Notes under the pieces: generated by a model | Told to the model about the DNA's origin: nothing | Databases searched by the model: none | The model's input: the letters and a program-made list of their open reading frames with translations, nothing else | From: Caenimonas sedimenti | GTDB lineage: Bacteria; Pseudomonadota; Gammaproteobacteria; Burkholderiales; Burkholderiaceae_C | Length of the DNA: 64,000 bases | Direction of reading: 5' to 3' | Assembly: GCF_007833165.1 (NCBI RefSeq) | Contig: NZ_VOBQ01000021.1 | Coordinates: 62,001-126,000, forward strand | In this document: piece after piece, positions 39,995 through 49,202 of the stretch | Layout of the letters: each line of letters starts with the position of its first letter | How positions within the stretch are numbered: position 1 is the first letter of the stretch | Program-made: the position numbers and the translations under genes

Positions 39995-42900
39995 ATGGCC
40001 ACAGACAGCACCAAAGAATCCAGGGACGGCAAGAGGGGGCGTAAGCGCGCCGCCGTTCTGCCGGGCCAGAAGCAGGTGGCGCCCTCTGCAGCCTCGGGGG
40101 GTGCTGGCGACGCCTTTCAGAACCGCGTTCAAGCACATCGCCTTCTTGCCATGTGCCTTGGACTCACGACTTGTCCGGGCATCCCCGAGGGATTTCGCAT
40201 TGTTGGTCTGCGCTTCCAGGCGCGTGTGTTCGGCACGAACACCGACGACTTGGTTTGCGCCATCGCGGATCCCTATGGCAATTCGGGGCGTGTCCTTCTG
40301 CAGATCAAACGCAGCATCGCCCCCTCCAGCAAGAACGCGGCATTTCGGGAGGCCGTCGGCTTGGCTTGGCTGGACTACAACGACCTGACCTTTCGGCGCG
40401 ACTTCGATTCGATCAACATCGTCTACGACGTTGACAGCCAATCGCCCATGCGGCCGATGGCGGACTTGCAAAGAGACGCGGTCCGCTCGAGCTCGGGCGA
40501 GGCCTGGCTCACCAAGGCGACGGCGGACCACTTCAGCAACGATGGCCGTCGAAGTGCACTTGCCGCCATTCAGGCGGTGGTGAACGAATTCAATGGCTCG
40601 CCAGTGGCGCCGCAGGACCTCCTGGGCTTCCTGCAGCGCGTCGAGTTCGTGAGCCAGGATCTTGACCACGACGACACGGCGCAGGCGAAGACGAATCAAC
40701 AGTGGCTCGAATTCGCATCCCGTGCAGGCGGGCGTCCAACGCTGCCGGGCAAGATGGTCTGGGCGAGGCTGGTGACGGCCTGTGTCGAACTGAATGCCCG
40801 CTCGGGTGAGGTCGATGCGGCGGCCGTGCCGATGATCCTCGATCACGACCTGGACTACCGATTCAAGGCCTTCGCCCTCTCGCAGTTTCCTTCGAGCAGC
40901 TCGTTCGTCGCGGCTAGCGCAACGGTGACGCCGGCGCCGGAGATCCCATCCGCCGCGGCCGCCAACCGCTTGGCGCTAGCTTCCCCAGCCCCATCTGCAA
41001 TTTCTCAGCCGGGCGCGTCCACGGGAGGGGCCGATCTCATCCCCGTTGCCAACGAGAGTTCCAGCAACAAGTTCCTCTCCCGTCACCTCGATCGGATCAA
41101 CGATCAGATCAAGGCCTTCCAGTTCGAGGATGCGCTGGCCGCACTGAAGGCGATGCGGGAGGACCTTGGGGACGAGACGCTTGACCTGCACCAAGATGCG
41201 CGGTGGTATCTCATGCGAGCCACCTGCGTCTGGACGCTCCACGATGACGACGAAGCAGCTGCGCAGGACTTCTTGCGGGCTGCTGACCTCTACGCCGACG
41301 ACGACAAGCTGGCGGCCGCACGTGTACGGGGCCTCATGCTGCTAAAGAAGGTGCCCGAAGCACTGGAGGCCGCGCGCCAGGCGCAGGACAGGTTCCCGGA
41401 TTCGCTGGCCGTCTGGACTTCGCTGGCCAACGCGAGAATCCTGGCCGGCGAGAGGGTCACCGACGAAGACATCCCGGTCGCGCTGCGCACAAAGTCTGCC
41501 GCCTACCAGCTGGCTGCAGCCGGACTGCATCAGTCTGGCGACCTGACGAACGCCTATCGCGTGAGCTTGCTCGCCTTGCAGCAGACGGACGCGAGCTTCT
41601 TCGTGCGCGAAACGGTCTTGAGATACGCGCTGGAACTGGCCACCAAGAGCCCGCTGCACGTCGCCTACCGGATTGCGGACCAGGCGTCATTGCAGGCACT
41701 GGAGCAGGCCTGCAGCGAGTTCGAGCCGCGAAGCGAGCGGCTATGGGCTGTCCAGGATCCTGGCTTGGTCGTGATTGCGGCCACGCACTTGGCAATGGCG
41801 CTGATTCTGTTGGGCAGGCCCGAAGAAGCGCTGCTGGTGACTGAGGAGGCGCAGGCTCGCGGCCTGAAGCGGGAACCATTGCTGCGTCCGCGCCTGGATG
41901 CACTTCGGGCGCTGCGCCGACCTGCGGAGGCGCTTGAGTATGGGCGTTCCCATCTGGCCACTATGCCGATTGACGCCCTGGTCTCCTATGCGCAGATCGC
42001 CGCAGCCCATATGGACGAGGCGAGCCTTCTGGCGGCCATTTCTGCAGGGATTACACGCCAGGATGAAGCGCAAAATGGCCGTCTGCCAGATGTGCTGAAG
42101 GCCATGAAGTGGGACCTGATGATCGACCAGGGCCGCTTCGCCGATGTCGCGAGCGAAGCCAGGGGCGACGCGGTACTGCAGTCTCAGGAGGTCGCGTTGA
42201 TCATCATGGCTGCACGAGCCATGACGGCAGCCAAAGACCCCGCAGCACAAGTCTTTGTTGCGCGTGCCGAACAGCTGGCCGACCAGTCGGGTGAGGAACG
42301 CGACGAGTACTTGGTGGCGCAAATGCTGATGCAGATGCGCAAGTACGAGCAGGCGTCTCGCCGATACGAGCGGTTCTTGCCGCGCGGCGTGTTTAGCGAC
42401 CTGCACACCAACTTGCTCAGTTGCTACTTCCGGCTGGGGCAACGAAGGAAGGCGAGGGATCTTCTCGCAAGTTTTCCGGATGACTGGGTCAATGATCCGA
42501 CCGCACGTCACATCGCCATCGACTTGGCAAATCAAGCCGGCGATTCTGCGCTCTTGGCCAGCTTGGTGGAGCCGCAGATTCGAGCCGAACCTCAGGCCGC
42601 CAGATCATGGCTGTTGGCAATGATGTCAGCCGCGCGGCTGTCCGCTGCCTTTCCTGACACCGTGGCGCGCATCCCGGAGATCGTGAGCGGGTCGTTCCGC
42701 GAGATCGCGCAGATTGCATCCATGGAGTTCAGGCAGGGTCAGGTGACCAGGGGCTTGCGACGCCTGTACCGCATGCGGAGAACGAATCTGGGGAGCACCG
42801 ATGCCGCCGCGGCATACAACATGGCGATCCTTTTGGCGCCCCCTCTGGAGGAATTTGAGTACAGCCCAGAAGTTGTGGATGCCGGCACCGGGGTCCAGTT

Positions 42901-44521
42901 CGTCGGGCCGGACGGGACCTTGAGCTGGAAGACGATCGATCCTGCCGGATTCGACGATCTGCCCGGAACGGACGAATTCATCCACGCCGGTTCGCCCGAG
43001 GCAAAGGCTCTCCTGGGAAGGCGACTTGGGGAGGAATTTGATGTCCGCGACGGACTCGGCGAGGTCCATCGCTTCAAGGTCGTGCAGTTGGACACGTCGC
43101 ATCGGCGCCTGCTCGGCCAAGCTGGGGATGCGATCCGGTCCCCGCTCGCACCATCCAAGCACATCACCCGCATCGAATTGGCGGAAACCGAGGATGGAGG
43201 CCTGGACCTGACGACGCTCACGCGCCAGGTTACCAGCAAGGCGCAGCGTGCCGAGAGGCTGCTTGGCGTATACGACAAGCAGCCAGTTACCTTGGGGATG
43301 CTGGCGAGAGTGCTGGGAATCGACGTCATTGACGTGGTGCGCGGCTGGCCTCATGACGGTCCGCTTCTGCAAGTGGGGGGCGCCACCCAGCAGGAGCGGG
43401 CGGCCGTGGTCGAGGCGCTGAAGACTGAGCAAGCGCTGCTCATTGACGTCACCGCGTTGACGGAACTTGCGCTTGTGCAGCAACTGGAACTGCTCAGGAC
43501 CGTGCCCCGCGCTCTCGTCACGGGAGCGACCCGAAGTGTCGTCCTGGCCAAGATAACCGAGCTGCGCTCGGTCCACACCGCCGGGATGGCGGTCGCCCAC
43601 GAGGGCAAGCTCGGCATGGTGGAAATATCACCTGAAGCGCGCGCGAGAGAGTTGAGCCTGCTCGGGGGCATGCTCGCCGCCATAGACAACCATTGTGAGG
43701 TGCTGCCCGCCTACGGGCCGGAACGGCCGCCAGCGTTCCTTGCGGAACTGGCCAGGGCGGTCTCACATGAGGAGCACGCGGTGCTTCTGGTGGCTCTCGA
43801 GCACGGGGTGCGGCTCTTTTCGCTCGACAATCGGCTTCGCGCGGCGGCCGCAACGATGGGAGTGCAGGGGTGCTGGCCACAGGCGTTCCTGCAGTCCCGG
43901 CTGCTGCATGGGCTGATGCCTCGTGAATATTCAGTCGCCGTGCTGAAGATGTTTGCATCCAGGCGGAATTTCATCTCGCTGGGCGCTGCGGACCTGATTG
44001 TGCTGGTGGACCAGGGAGCGCAATGGGCAGACGTGGGCCTGAATGCCTTGCGTGCTCACCTGGCGGATCCGATCCTGAACTTTGAGCAGGCCTGGAAGGT
44101 GGTCAGCGAGTTCTTGACCCAGCTCTATCGTCGCGGGAACTGTCAGGTGGGTGTTGTCCTCGAGCTCTACAGCTACTTGCTGGAAGGCCTGCTGCGGCAT
44201 CCGCATAGACCCAAGGACTTCAGGGAGCAGACCGTTGCTGAACTCGCCGCCTCATTGGAAGAAGTGGGCGGCTCTGGCCAGCACTATGCCCCGATCATTG
44301 GTACGTTTGCCGGCTATGCCGCTCGGGCCATGCAGACTCGTTTGCGGCCGGTGTCGCTCAAGGCGAGGGTGGTCTACTGCAGCTCGCCTCCGACGATGCT
44401 GCACGGCTTGCTCCACGGCGATGATCCCATCACGACTGCCGCATCTCGCGCAACCCCTGCGTCGCCCTCGAGTCTCGCGGCACCTTCCACGACGCTGGAT
44501 GCTCCCATCGAGGCGGATTAG
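39995..44521 (+). CDS. Giant multidomain protein: REase-like nuclease, TPR-like repeats, GreA/B C-terminal-like domain, PIN-like domain
   Basis: 1508 residues. A PD-(D/E)xK-like nuclease lies at about 38-200 (FQNRVQAHRLLAMCL, D84/D85 in TNTDDLV, Q103 and K105 in RVLLQIKRS), resembling Cap4/Mrr-type effectors. A low-complexity linker (about 310-355) leads to helical TPR-like repeats (about 360-900). A segment at about 965-1040 (GSPEAKALLGRRLGEEFDV) resembles the GreA/GreB C-terminal fold. A PIN-like domain follows at about 1143-1290 (ALLIDVTALTELALV, then HGVRLFSLDNRLRAA). It probably cuts nucleic acid on a TPR-sensed signal. Domain calls are by eye. Confidence 0.72.
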   Translation: MATDSTKESRDGKRGRKRAAVLPGQKQVAPSAASGGAGDAFQNRVQAHRLLAMCLGLTTCPGIPEGFRIVGLRFQARVFGTNTDDLVCAIADPYGNSGRVLLQIKRSIAPSSKNAAFREAVGLAWLDYNDLTFRRDFDSINIVYDVDSQSPMRPMADLQRDAVRSSSGEAWLTKATADHFSNDGRRSALAAIQAVVNEFNGSPVAPQDLLGFLQRVEFVSQDLDHDDTAQAKTNQQWLEFASRAGGRPTLPGKMVWARLVTACVELNARSGEVDAAAVPMILDHDLDYRFKAFALSQFPSSSSFVAASATVTPAPEIPSAAAANRLALASPAPSAISQPGASTGGADLIPVANESSSNKFLSRHLDRINDQIKAFQFEDALAALKAMREDLGDETLDLHQDARWYLMRATCVWTLHDDDEAAAQDFLRAADLYADDDKLAAARVRGLMLLKKVPEALEAARQAQDRFPDSLAVWTSLANARILAGERVTDEDIPVALRTKSAAYQLAAAGLHQSGDLTNAYRVSLLALQQTDASFFVRETVLRYALELATKSPLHVAYRIADQASLQALEQACSEFEPRSERLWAVQDPGLVVIAATHLAMALILLGRPEEALLVTEEAQARGLKREPLLRPRLDALRALRRPAEALEYGRSHLATMPIDALVSYAQIAAAHMDEASLLAAISAGITRQDEAQNGRLPDVLKAMKWDLMIDQGRFADVASEARGDAVLQSQEVALIIMAARAMTAAKDPAAQVFVARAEQLADQSGEERDEYLVAQMLMQMRKYEQASRRYERFLPRGVFSDLHTNLLSCYFRLGQRRKARDLLASFPDDWVNDPTARHIAIDLANQAGDSALLASLVEPQIRAEPQAARSWLLAMMSAARLSAAFPDTVARIPEIVSGSFREIAQIASMEFRQGQVTRGLRRLYRMRRTNLGSTDAAAAYNMAILLAPPLEEFEYSPEVVDAGTGVQFVGPDGTLSWKTIDPAGFDDLPGTDEFIHAGSPEAKALLGRRLGEEFDVRDGLGEVHRFKVVQLDTSHRRLLGQAGDAIRSPLAPSKHITRIELAETEDGGLDLTTLTRQVTSKAQRAERLLGVYDKQPVTLGMLARVLGIDVIDVVRGWPHDGPLLQVGGATQQERAAVVEALKTEQALLIDVTALTELALVQQLELLRTVPRALVTGATRSVVLAKITELRSVHTAGMAVAHEGKLGMVEISPEARARELSLLGGMLAAIDNHCEVLPAYGPERPPAFLAELARAVSHEEHAVLLVALEHGVRLFSLDNRLRAAAATMGVQGCWPQAFLQSRLLHGLMPREYSVAVLKMFASRRNFISLGAADLIVLVDQGAQWADVGLNALRAHLADPILNFEQAWKVVSEFLTQLYRRGNCQVGVVLELYSYLLEGLLRHPHRPKDFREQTVAELAASLEEVGGSGQHYAPIIGTFAGYAARAMQTRLRPVSLKARVVYCSSPPTMLHGLLHGDDPITTAASRATPASPSSLAAPSTTLDAPIEAD

Positions 44522-44634
44522 TAGGGAGAAATAGCTTGTCTAGAGGAGTGCGGAGGGTTTTCACTGCACACCTTTGAAGTGAGGAGAGCCCGGAGCACGT
44601 GGAAGGTGGCCGCCGATCCCTCCTCGCTTGCGTA

Positions 44635-47600
44635 TCAGGTTCCCGCAGCGCCACCAGCTCCATGCCGACGAGGGACGTTGATTCCGCGAAACTTGAGGAA
44701 ACCCATCTCGGCATCTGCAGGGGCGACATCCATGGCTTCCTTCACGCCCAGGCCACGCTTGAGGATGTAGTGGGTCTTGAGGAAGGTGGGGTTGCCGCCA
44801 CCGTTCCATATTGCGGGCATGAGCAGATAGGTTCCCGTCTTTCGATACACATCAAGAAAGCGGTCGAGGTTCGTGTCATCCACCGCCTCCATCGTCAGGC
44901 TCCGCGATGCGATAGTTGAAAGGTGATCCCCATCCAACGGCAGCTTGGACGTTACGACCATGCCGTAGTGCGCCGGATAGTCTGCGGAGAACCTTCGGAC
45001 GATCCCAATGTAGATCTCATCATCTCTATCCACCGTGCCAAACCGCTGTCGCCAACGCTGGAAGATGGCCTCTGCTGCCTCCCGGTCCCTGAACATGAAG
45101 GCGAGCATCGGGGGCACATCAGGGCCCATATCTCCGAAGAGCGTGCCAGACCAGGCCGCACGGTCCCAGAGTTTGGCATCGATCACCGACCGGACCGCCA
45201 TGCGTCGATGATCGTTGACGATTGGCTTTTCCGAAGACTCCGACACTTCAACTTCCGGAGCCGGTGGTCCATCGGACTTGGTCTCCATGGCAACAGGCTC
45301 TATGACAGGCAGTTCAGGCAGTGGAGGGTACTCATTGGGCGCATGCTCCTCCCAGCCTTTGAGGCGGGAAACGCCGCCAAAAATTCGACTCCGACTGAGG
45401 CACACGGAGGCCACCATGCTGGCACGATCAACCGCGGCGTCGTTCTTGAACAACCGCGATACGGCTTCCGCCATACTCTTGGCATAGCAGGTCGTCACGA
45501 ACACGGAGCAGGCGACTTCCAGCAGCATGTTGTGGAACTCGCTGTAGCGATTGGCCGGGCTTGGCAACGAATCTCTGGGCCACCGCACGACCCCCGTGAG
45601 ATTCTCCTCGTCGACCGTGACCTCAAATCGAGAGATGTCGGCCTCGACGACTCGGATGGAGAAGCGCTCGGTGTGAGCCGCTGCGTCAAGCTCAAATGCC
45701 GTCGCGAAAAAGGCCTCGATCACGCCGACGACAGCCTCCGCCAAGGTAACGGAAGTATCCGTCGTCTCATGGACCACATCCACGCGAACTCCGAGCACAG
45801 AGGTCGCGAAGGTCTGCTCGGTACCGGTGTTGAAGACGGCGGGACGCCAAGGTGCGTTTGATGCGGGCTGCCCCGCCAGCCTGTTGAACAATCCAGCGAT
45901 ATTCTCCGCGGGCTCATCGGCGGGGATCCAGCGCTCCGTCCGAAGGAGCGCCTCGTACCCCAGTGCATAGAGCAGGGCCGTGCGGCTCAAATGCAGCTCC
46001 AGCCGCCCCAAGATGTCCGGAATGCGCCGCAACTGCTCGCGTTCTTCGGGACTGATGTTGAGGAACTGACATGCCAAGGCCACATCGAATTCCTGCAGCG
46101 TTTCTCGGGCCCGCGTCAGGGACTCATCGTCGAAAGGCAAGGAGGAAAGGCACCCTCGCGCCACTCTGACGGCCTCGAGAACTTCCGGAAAGTGCTTCAG
46201 TTCGACGCCGATCCAACCTGCGGCCATCAGCGTCGGAAATATTGTGGGCGGCATTTCGCCGGCCTCGTCGGCAGCGACGAATTGGCTGGCCAAGGCAGAC
46301 GTGCAGGCCGCCCTGGCAGCCCATAGCAGGCCGGCACTGCGATATGCCATGGCAAGCAGGGTCAAGGCATCGATCAGCGGCTCGACGTATTCCTTCTTCG
46401 TCAGCCGCCTCCCAGCCTTTCCGAGAAGGCGGATCATCTCCATGTTCTGGTCGAAATCGAGTTGTTGCGCACGCTTGAGCAGAATCAGCGCCCCTTCACC
46501 TTCGCTGGTTCGCTTGCTCACGAAATCGGCGGCTTGGTCGAGCAGGTCGCGGTAGCTCCTGTCAGCCCCCGCAAACTTTCCAAACAACTGGACCATGTCG
46601 ACCAGGCGCGTGGCGTCGAACTCCCCAAGTCCCTCGGCCTTCTCCAGTACGTCTGAGAACTGGGGCCACAGAGAAGACAGGTCCGGCACTTCTTCCCCGA
46701 TCATCGACTGGTTGACTTGGAGAATAAGGGCGGAGGTGCGCGCCTGCAGGGCGTTGTTGGGTCGATCAAGGTCGGTGGCAAGCTCCTCCAGACGAGCGCG
46801 CAGGCGCCCGACGCGGGCCTGGAGTTGCACCTTGTCTGCCGTCCACTGCTGGGTGCGGACCGCATTGAACAACAGCTGGGCCAGATTGCACAGGAACTCA
46901 AGGTTCTTGGCGTTCTCGTTGTCGATGACTCGGGCTTCAAAATCCTCGTATTCGTCGACCATGAACCGGATGTCATCGAACCACCAGAATGCAGTCCACA
47001 GCCACTCGTATCGGGCTTCGAGGCTCTGCCGCTCGGTTCCTCCATCGTCGGCCAGGCGGATCGCCCTGAGAAACCGACCATCGATCTCGGTCCGCGGCAA
47101 GCCGAGACCGCGAGCCAGCTGGACGGCAACGAGCGCTTCCGTCGCTCGGTGCATTGCCATTCCTTCGAACGCCGCCGGGTCCTCCAGGCCTCGCTCGATC
47201 TCCTCCAGTTGCTGCTTGCGTGAGAAGTCAGTCGGGCCGAGCTCGTCGCTGCGCGACTCTTGTCCGATACGCAGATAGTTGAAGGCCAGGTCGCGCCGGT
47301 TCTTGTCGATGATCTCATCGACGATCCACGAGCGGTCCAGGATGGTGACTTGCACGCTGTACTTGCGGGACAGCTCGTCCTCTATGCGGGACCGATCCTT
47401 GGCGCGGGCGCCTCGCGATGTCACGAAGAAGATCTTCTGGTAGCCCCGTCCAGTGTGGACGATGCCGGCCACGTCCGAACGCGCTTTGTCGGTCCATCTT
47501 TGCTTGGCGCTGAAGGCGAAGGCCCAGCGTTCATTGCCGCCGTTGGCATGACCGGCCACATAGCTGAGCCGGCTGATTTCGTCGGCGACGGGAATGGTTT

Positions 47601-47868
47601 CGGTGTCGGCCTTACTGTCGCCGCCGCCTTCGGGGCCAGTAGCAGGCTTCAGGTTCGGGCAGATCGTCCTCTCACACAGCTTGCGGCAGAAGATCTCGAA
47701 CTCATGCGTTTGGTTGCGTTCGGTGATCGTCTCAAGGTGGTGCGAGAGGGTTTCTGCATTGAGCTGGTGGACAGTTCGTTTGGCCGTGTCCGAATAGAGT
47801 TCAGGCCTGAGCTTCCGCATGAACTGCGACGGGGTAGGGGGCGCTTCCTTGACCTTCTTGTTCATCAT
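44635..47868 (-). CDS. Large nuclease-like protein with helical-repeat body
   Basis: About 1077 residues from ATG 47868 (MMNKKVKEAP); an upstream ATG at 47979 adds Ser-rich sequence and is less likely. The N-terminus looks like a restriction-endonuclease fold: HEFEIFCRKLCER, TGPEGGGDSKADTETIPV and the strand FAFSAKQRW, giving E, D and K positions, then RGYQKIFFVTSRGA. The body (about 230-600) is helical, and the C-terminal 400 residues are unassigned. It converges on the 1508-residue gene; both share the nuclease-plus-helical-repeat plan, so they may be functional partners or independent defence genes. Confidence 0.6.
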   Translation of the reverse strand: MMNKKVKEAPPTPSQFMRKLRPELYSDTAKRTVHQLNAETLSHHLETITERNQTHEFEIFCRKLCERTICPNLKPATGPEGGGDSKADTETIPVADEISRLSYVAGHANGGNERWAFAFSAKQRWTDKARSDVAGIVHTGRGYQKIFFVTSRGARAKDRSRIEDELSRKYSVQVTILDRSWIVDEIIDKNRRDLAFNYLRIGQESRSDELGPTDFSRKQQLEEIERGLEDPAAFEGMAMHRATEALVAVQLARGLGLPRTEIDGRFLRAIRLADDGGTERQSLEARYEWLWTAFWWFDDIRFMVDEYEDFEARVIDNENAKNLEFLCNLAQLLFNAVRTQQWTADKVQLQARVGRLRARLEELATDLDRPNNALQARTSALILQVNQSMIGEEVPDLSSLWPQFSDVLEKAEGLGEFDATRLVDMVQLFGKFAGADRSYRDLLDQAADFVSKRTSEGEGALILLKRAQQLDFDQNMEMIRLLGKAGRRLTKKEYVEPLIDALTLLAMAYRSAGLLWAARAACTSALASQFVAADEAGEMPPTIFPTLMAAGWIGVELKHFPEVLEAVRVARGCLSSLPFDDESLTRARETLQEFDVALACQFLNISPEEREQLRRIPDILGRLELHLSRTALLYALGYEALLRTERWIPADEPAENIAGLFNRLAGQPASNAPWRPAVFNTGTEQTFATSVLGVRVDVVHETTDTSVTLAEAVVGVIEAFFATAFELDAAAHTERFSIRVVEADISRFEVTVDEENLTGVVRWPRDSLPSPANRYSEFHNMLLEVACSVFVTTCYAKSMAEAVSRLFKNDAAVDRASMVASVCLSRSRIFGGVSRLKGWEEHAPNEYPPLPELPVIEPVAMETKSDGPPAPEVEVSESSEKPIVNDHRRMAVRSVIDAKLWDRAAWSGTLFGDMGPDVPPMLAFMFRDREAAEAIFQRWRQRFGTVDRDDEIYIGIVRRFSADYPAHYGMVVTSKLPLDGDHLSTIASRSLTMEAVDDTNLDRFLDVYRKTGTYLLMPAIWNGGGNPTFLKTHYILKRGLGVKEAMDVAPADAEMGFLKFRGINVPRRHGAGGAAGT

Positions 47869-47965
47869 GGACCTCGTGGATCGGCTACCGGCGCACTCCG
47901 CCGTCGTGCCTTCTTCTCCCGAGAAGCTGCCGGCCGAGACACCCGGGGAACTGCTGGTTAGCGAA

Positions 47966-48293
47966 TTACCTTCGCGCAAGCTGCCCAGTCAATTGCGGGC
48001 ACCGTGCCTTGCGCCTGGAGCTTCGACAAGAGCCGAACAGGAAATAGATCAGGGCGCCTTCGACAGGGACCACTCGCAGCACCCCGTCGAAGCTGTCGAA
48101 CGCGCCGTCCTGCAACGCGCAGCCGCAGTCGAGTGTCTCGTCGCCTGACGGCCTCGGCGCCTTGAACGACACCCCCAGGGAGTCCGCCCAACTTGCCTTG
48201 GGCGTCCACGATGCTGGCGATGATAATGGAGTTCAGATTAGCAACGAACGTACCGGTCCCGTCTGGGAAATGCTGCCAGATCAACTTCACCAC
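47966..48293 (-). pseudogene. Frameshifted remnant of an unknown gene
   Basis: A protein-like stretch VKLIWQHFPDGTGTFVANLN and SIIIASIVDAQGKLGG breaks off near 48180. Coding character resumes in another frame (VSFKAPRPSGDETLDCGCAL, then LRVVPVEGALIYFLFGS) to 47966. An in-frame stop lies just upstream of 48293. Either a degraded gene or two unrelated fragments. Confidence 0.3.
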
Positions 48294-48357
48294 TATGTGG
48301 AAGGCGCGCTCGGGCCTTGGCCAGGTGCGCCGGGCGTTGCTTCAATTGATCATCCAG

Positions 48358-49038
48358 CTAGCTGGGCCGCGGCCTGATCAAGGCAGCAAGGAGAAGGGGT
48401 TCAAGCCAGTCACACAGCTTCTCCACCTCTGTGATCGCATCGGACAGCTTTTCCTTCGGCACATGGACGGAAGGCTGCATCCAAAACTCCCCGGTGACCG
48501 GATCAGCCAGACTCGCTTCGAACTCCGACATGAAGAACGGCCGAGGGTGGCGGGCGATATCGGCTTCTGCGTGCGTCACTGCGAGCCTCGTGATGTGCTC
48601 GGGATGTTGCTCGCGGTTGCGGGCCAGAACGACTTGCTCCACCAGCGCGAGGTCCGCAGGACAAGTCCCCCAGTCGATGCCGACTTCGCGCGCGAGCAAA
48701 TCACGGAATCCTGAGACATACCCATTGGCCTTGAAGGTGCTCACGTCCGCCTTGGTCAGTGCGAGGCACAGGTCACGCTTCCACGCAGCGAAGTACAGCT
48801 TTAGGGAGGCGGCGAGCATCGAAAGACAGACTCGACCGCTCACCTCGAGCAGCTCTACGTTGTCGTCGTACTCCGATTGGAAGGGAGGCTCTCCGGACTC
48901 GGCATCCTCAGGGCGGGGTACGAAGGGTTCCCGGCCAGCCCGGATGCTCTTGAGCGTCTGGGCAAAGGTTGCATCTGCACCCGCGTAGTAGAGCCGGATC
49001 AGGCGGGTGCGTTCCTTGAGGAAGTAGAGGATGTCCAT
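48358..49038 (-). CDS. Hypothetical soluble protein (226 aa)
   Basis: From ATG 49038 it starts MDILYFLKERTRLIRLYYAG. The protein is mostly helical with aromatic clusters (MLAASLKLYFAAWKRD, DWGTCPADLALVEQVVLARN, EHITRLAVTHAEADIAR) and ends PLLLAALIRPRPS. The helical pattern is like HEPN or Cthe-type small defence-associated proteins (R-x4-6-H could be RNREQH), but I cannot confirm this. Frame and length are convincing; function not assigned. Confidence 0.6.
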   Translation of the reverse strand: MDILYFLKERTRLIRLYYAGADATFAQTLKSIRAGREPFVPRPEDAESGEPPFQSEYDDNVELLEVSGRVCLSMLAASLKLYFAAWKRDLCLALTKADVSTFKANGYVSGFRDLLAREVGIDWGTCPADLALVEQVVLARNREQHPEHITRLAVTHAEADIARHPRPFFMSEFEASLADPVTGEFWMQPSVHVPKEKLSDAITEVEKLCDWLEPLLLAALIRPRPS

Positions 49039-49202
49039 CTTTCGACAAGCCACAGGTTGCTTGGGGCAATTTACCAGGCCCAGAATCCAAAGGCGTGCGC
49101 GTTCAAGATCAAGCTATTAGGATAATTCCTGTTAGCGAAACAGCCGGCATTCCGCTAAACTGCGCGTAGGAGGGCGCTCGGACGCGTCCACGGAAGCCGC
49201 AA

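Noticed and set aside
39839..40846. 335-codon minus-strand frame opposite the 1508-residue gene
   Set aside because: Shadow frame without motifs; it would also overlap the Fic promoter region.
49054..49202. Attachment site next to the integrase
   Set aside because: No repeat of the integrase flank was found elsewhere in the window, and no tRNA is adjacent.
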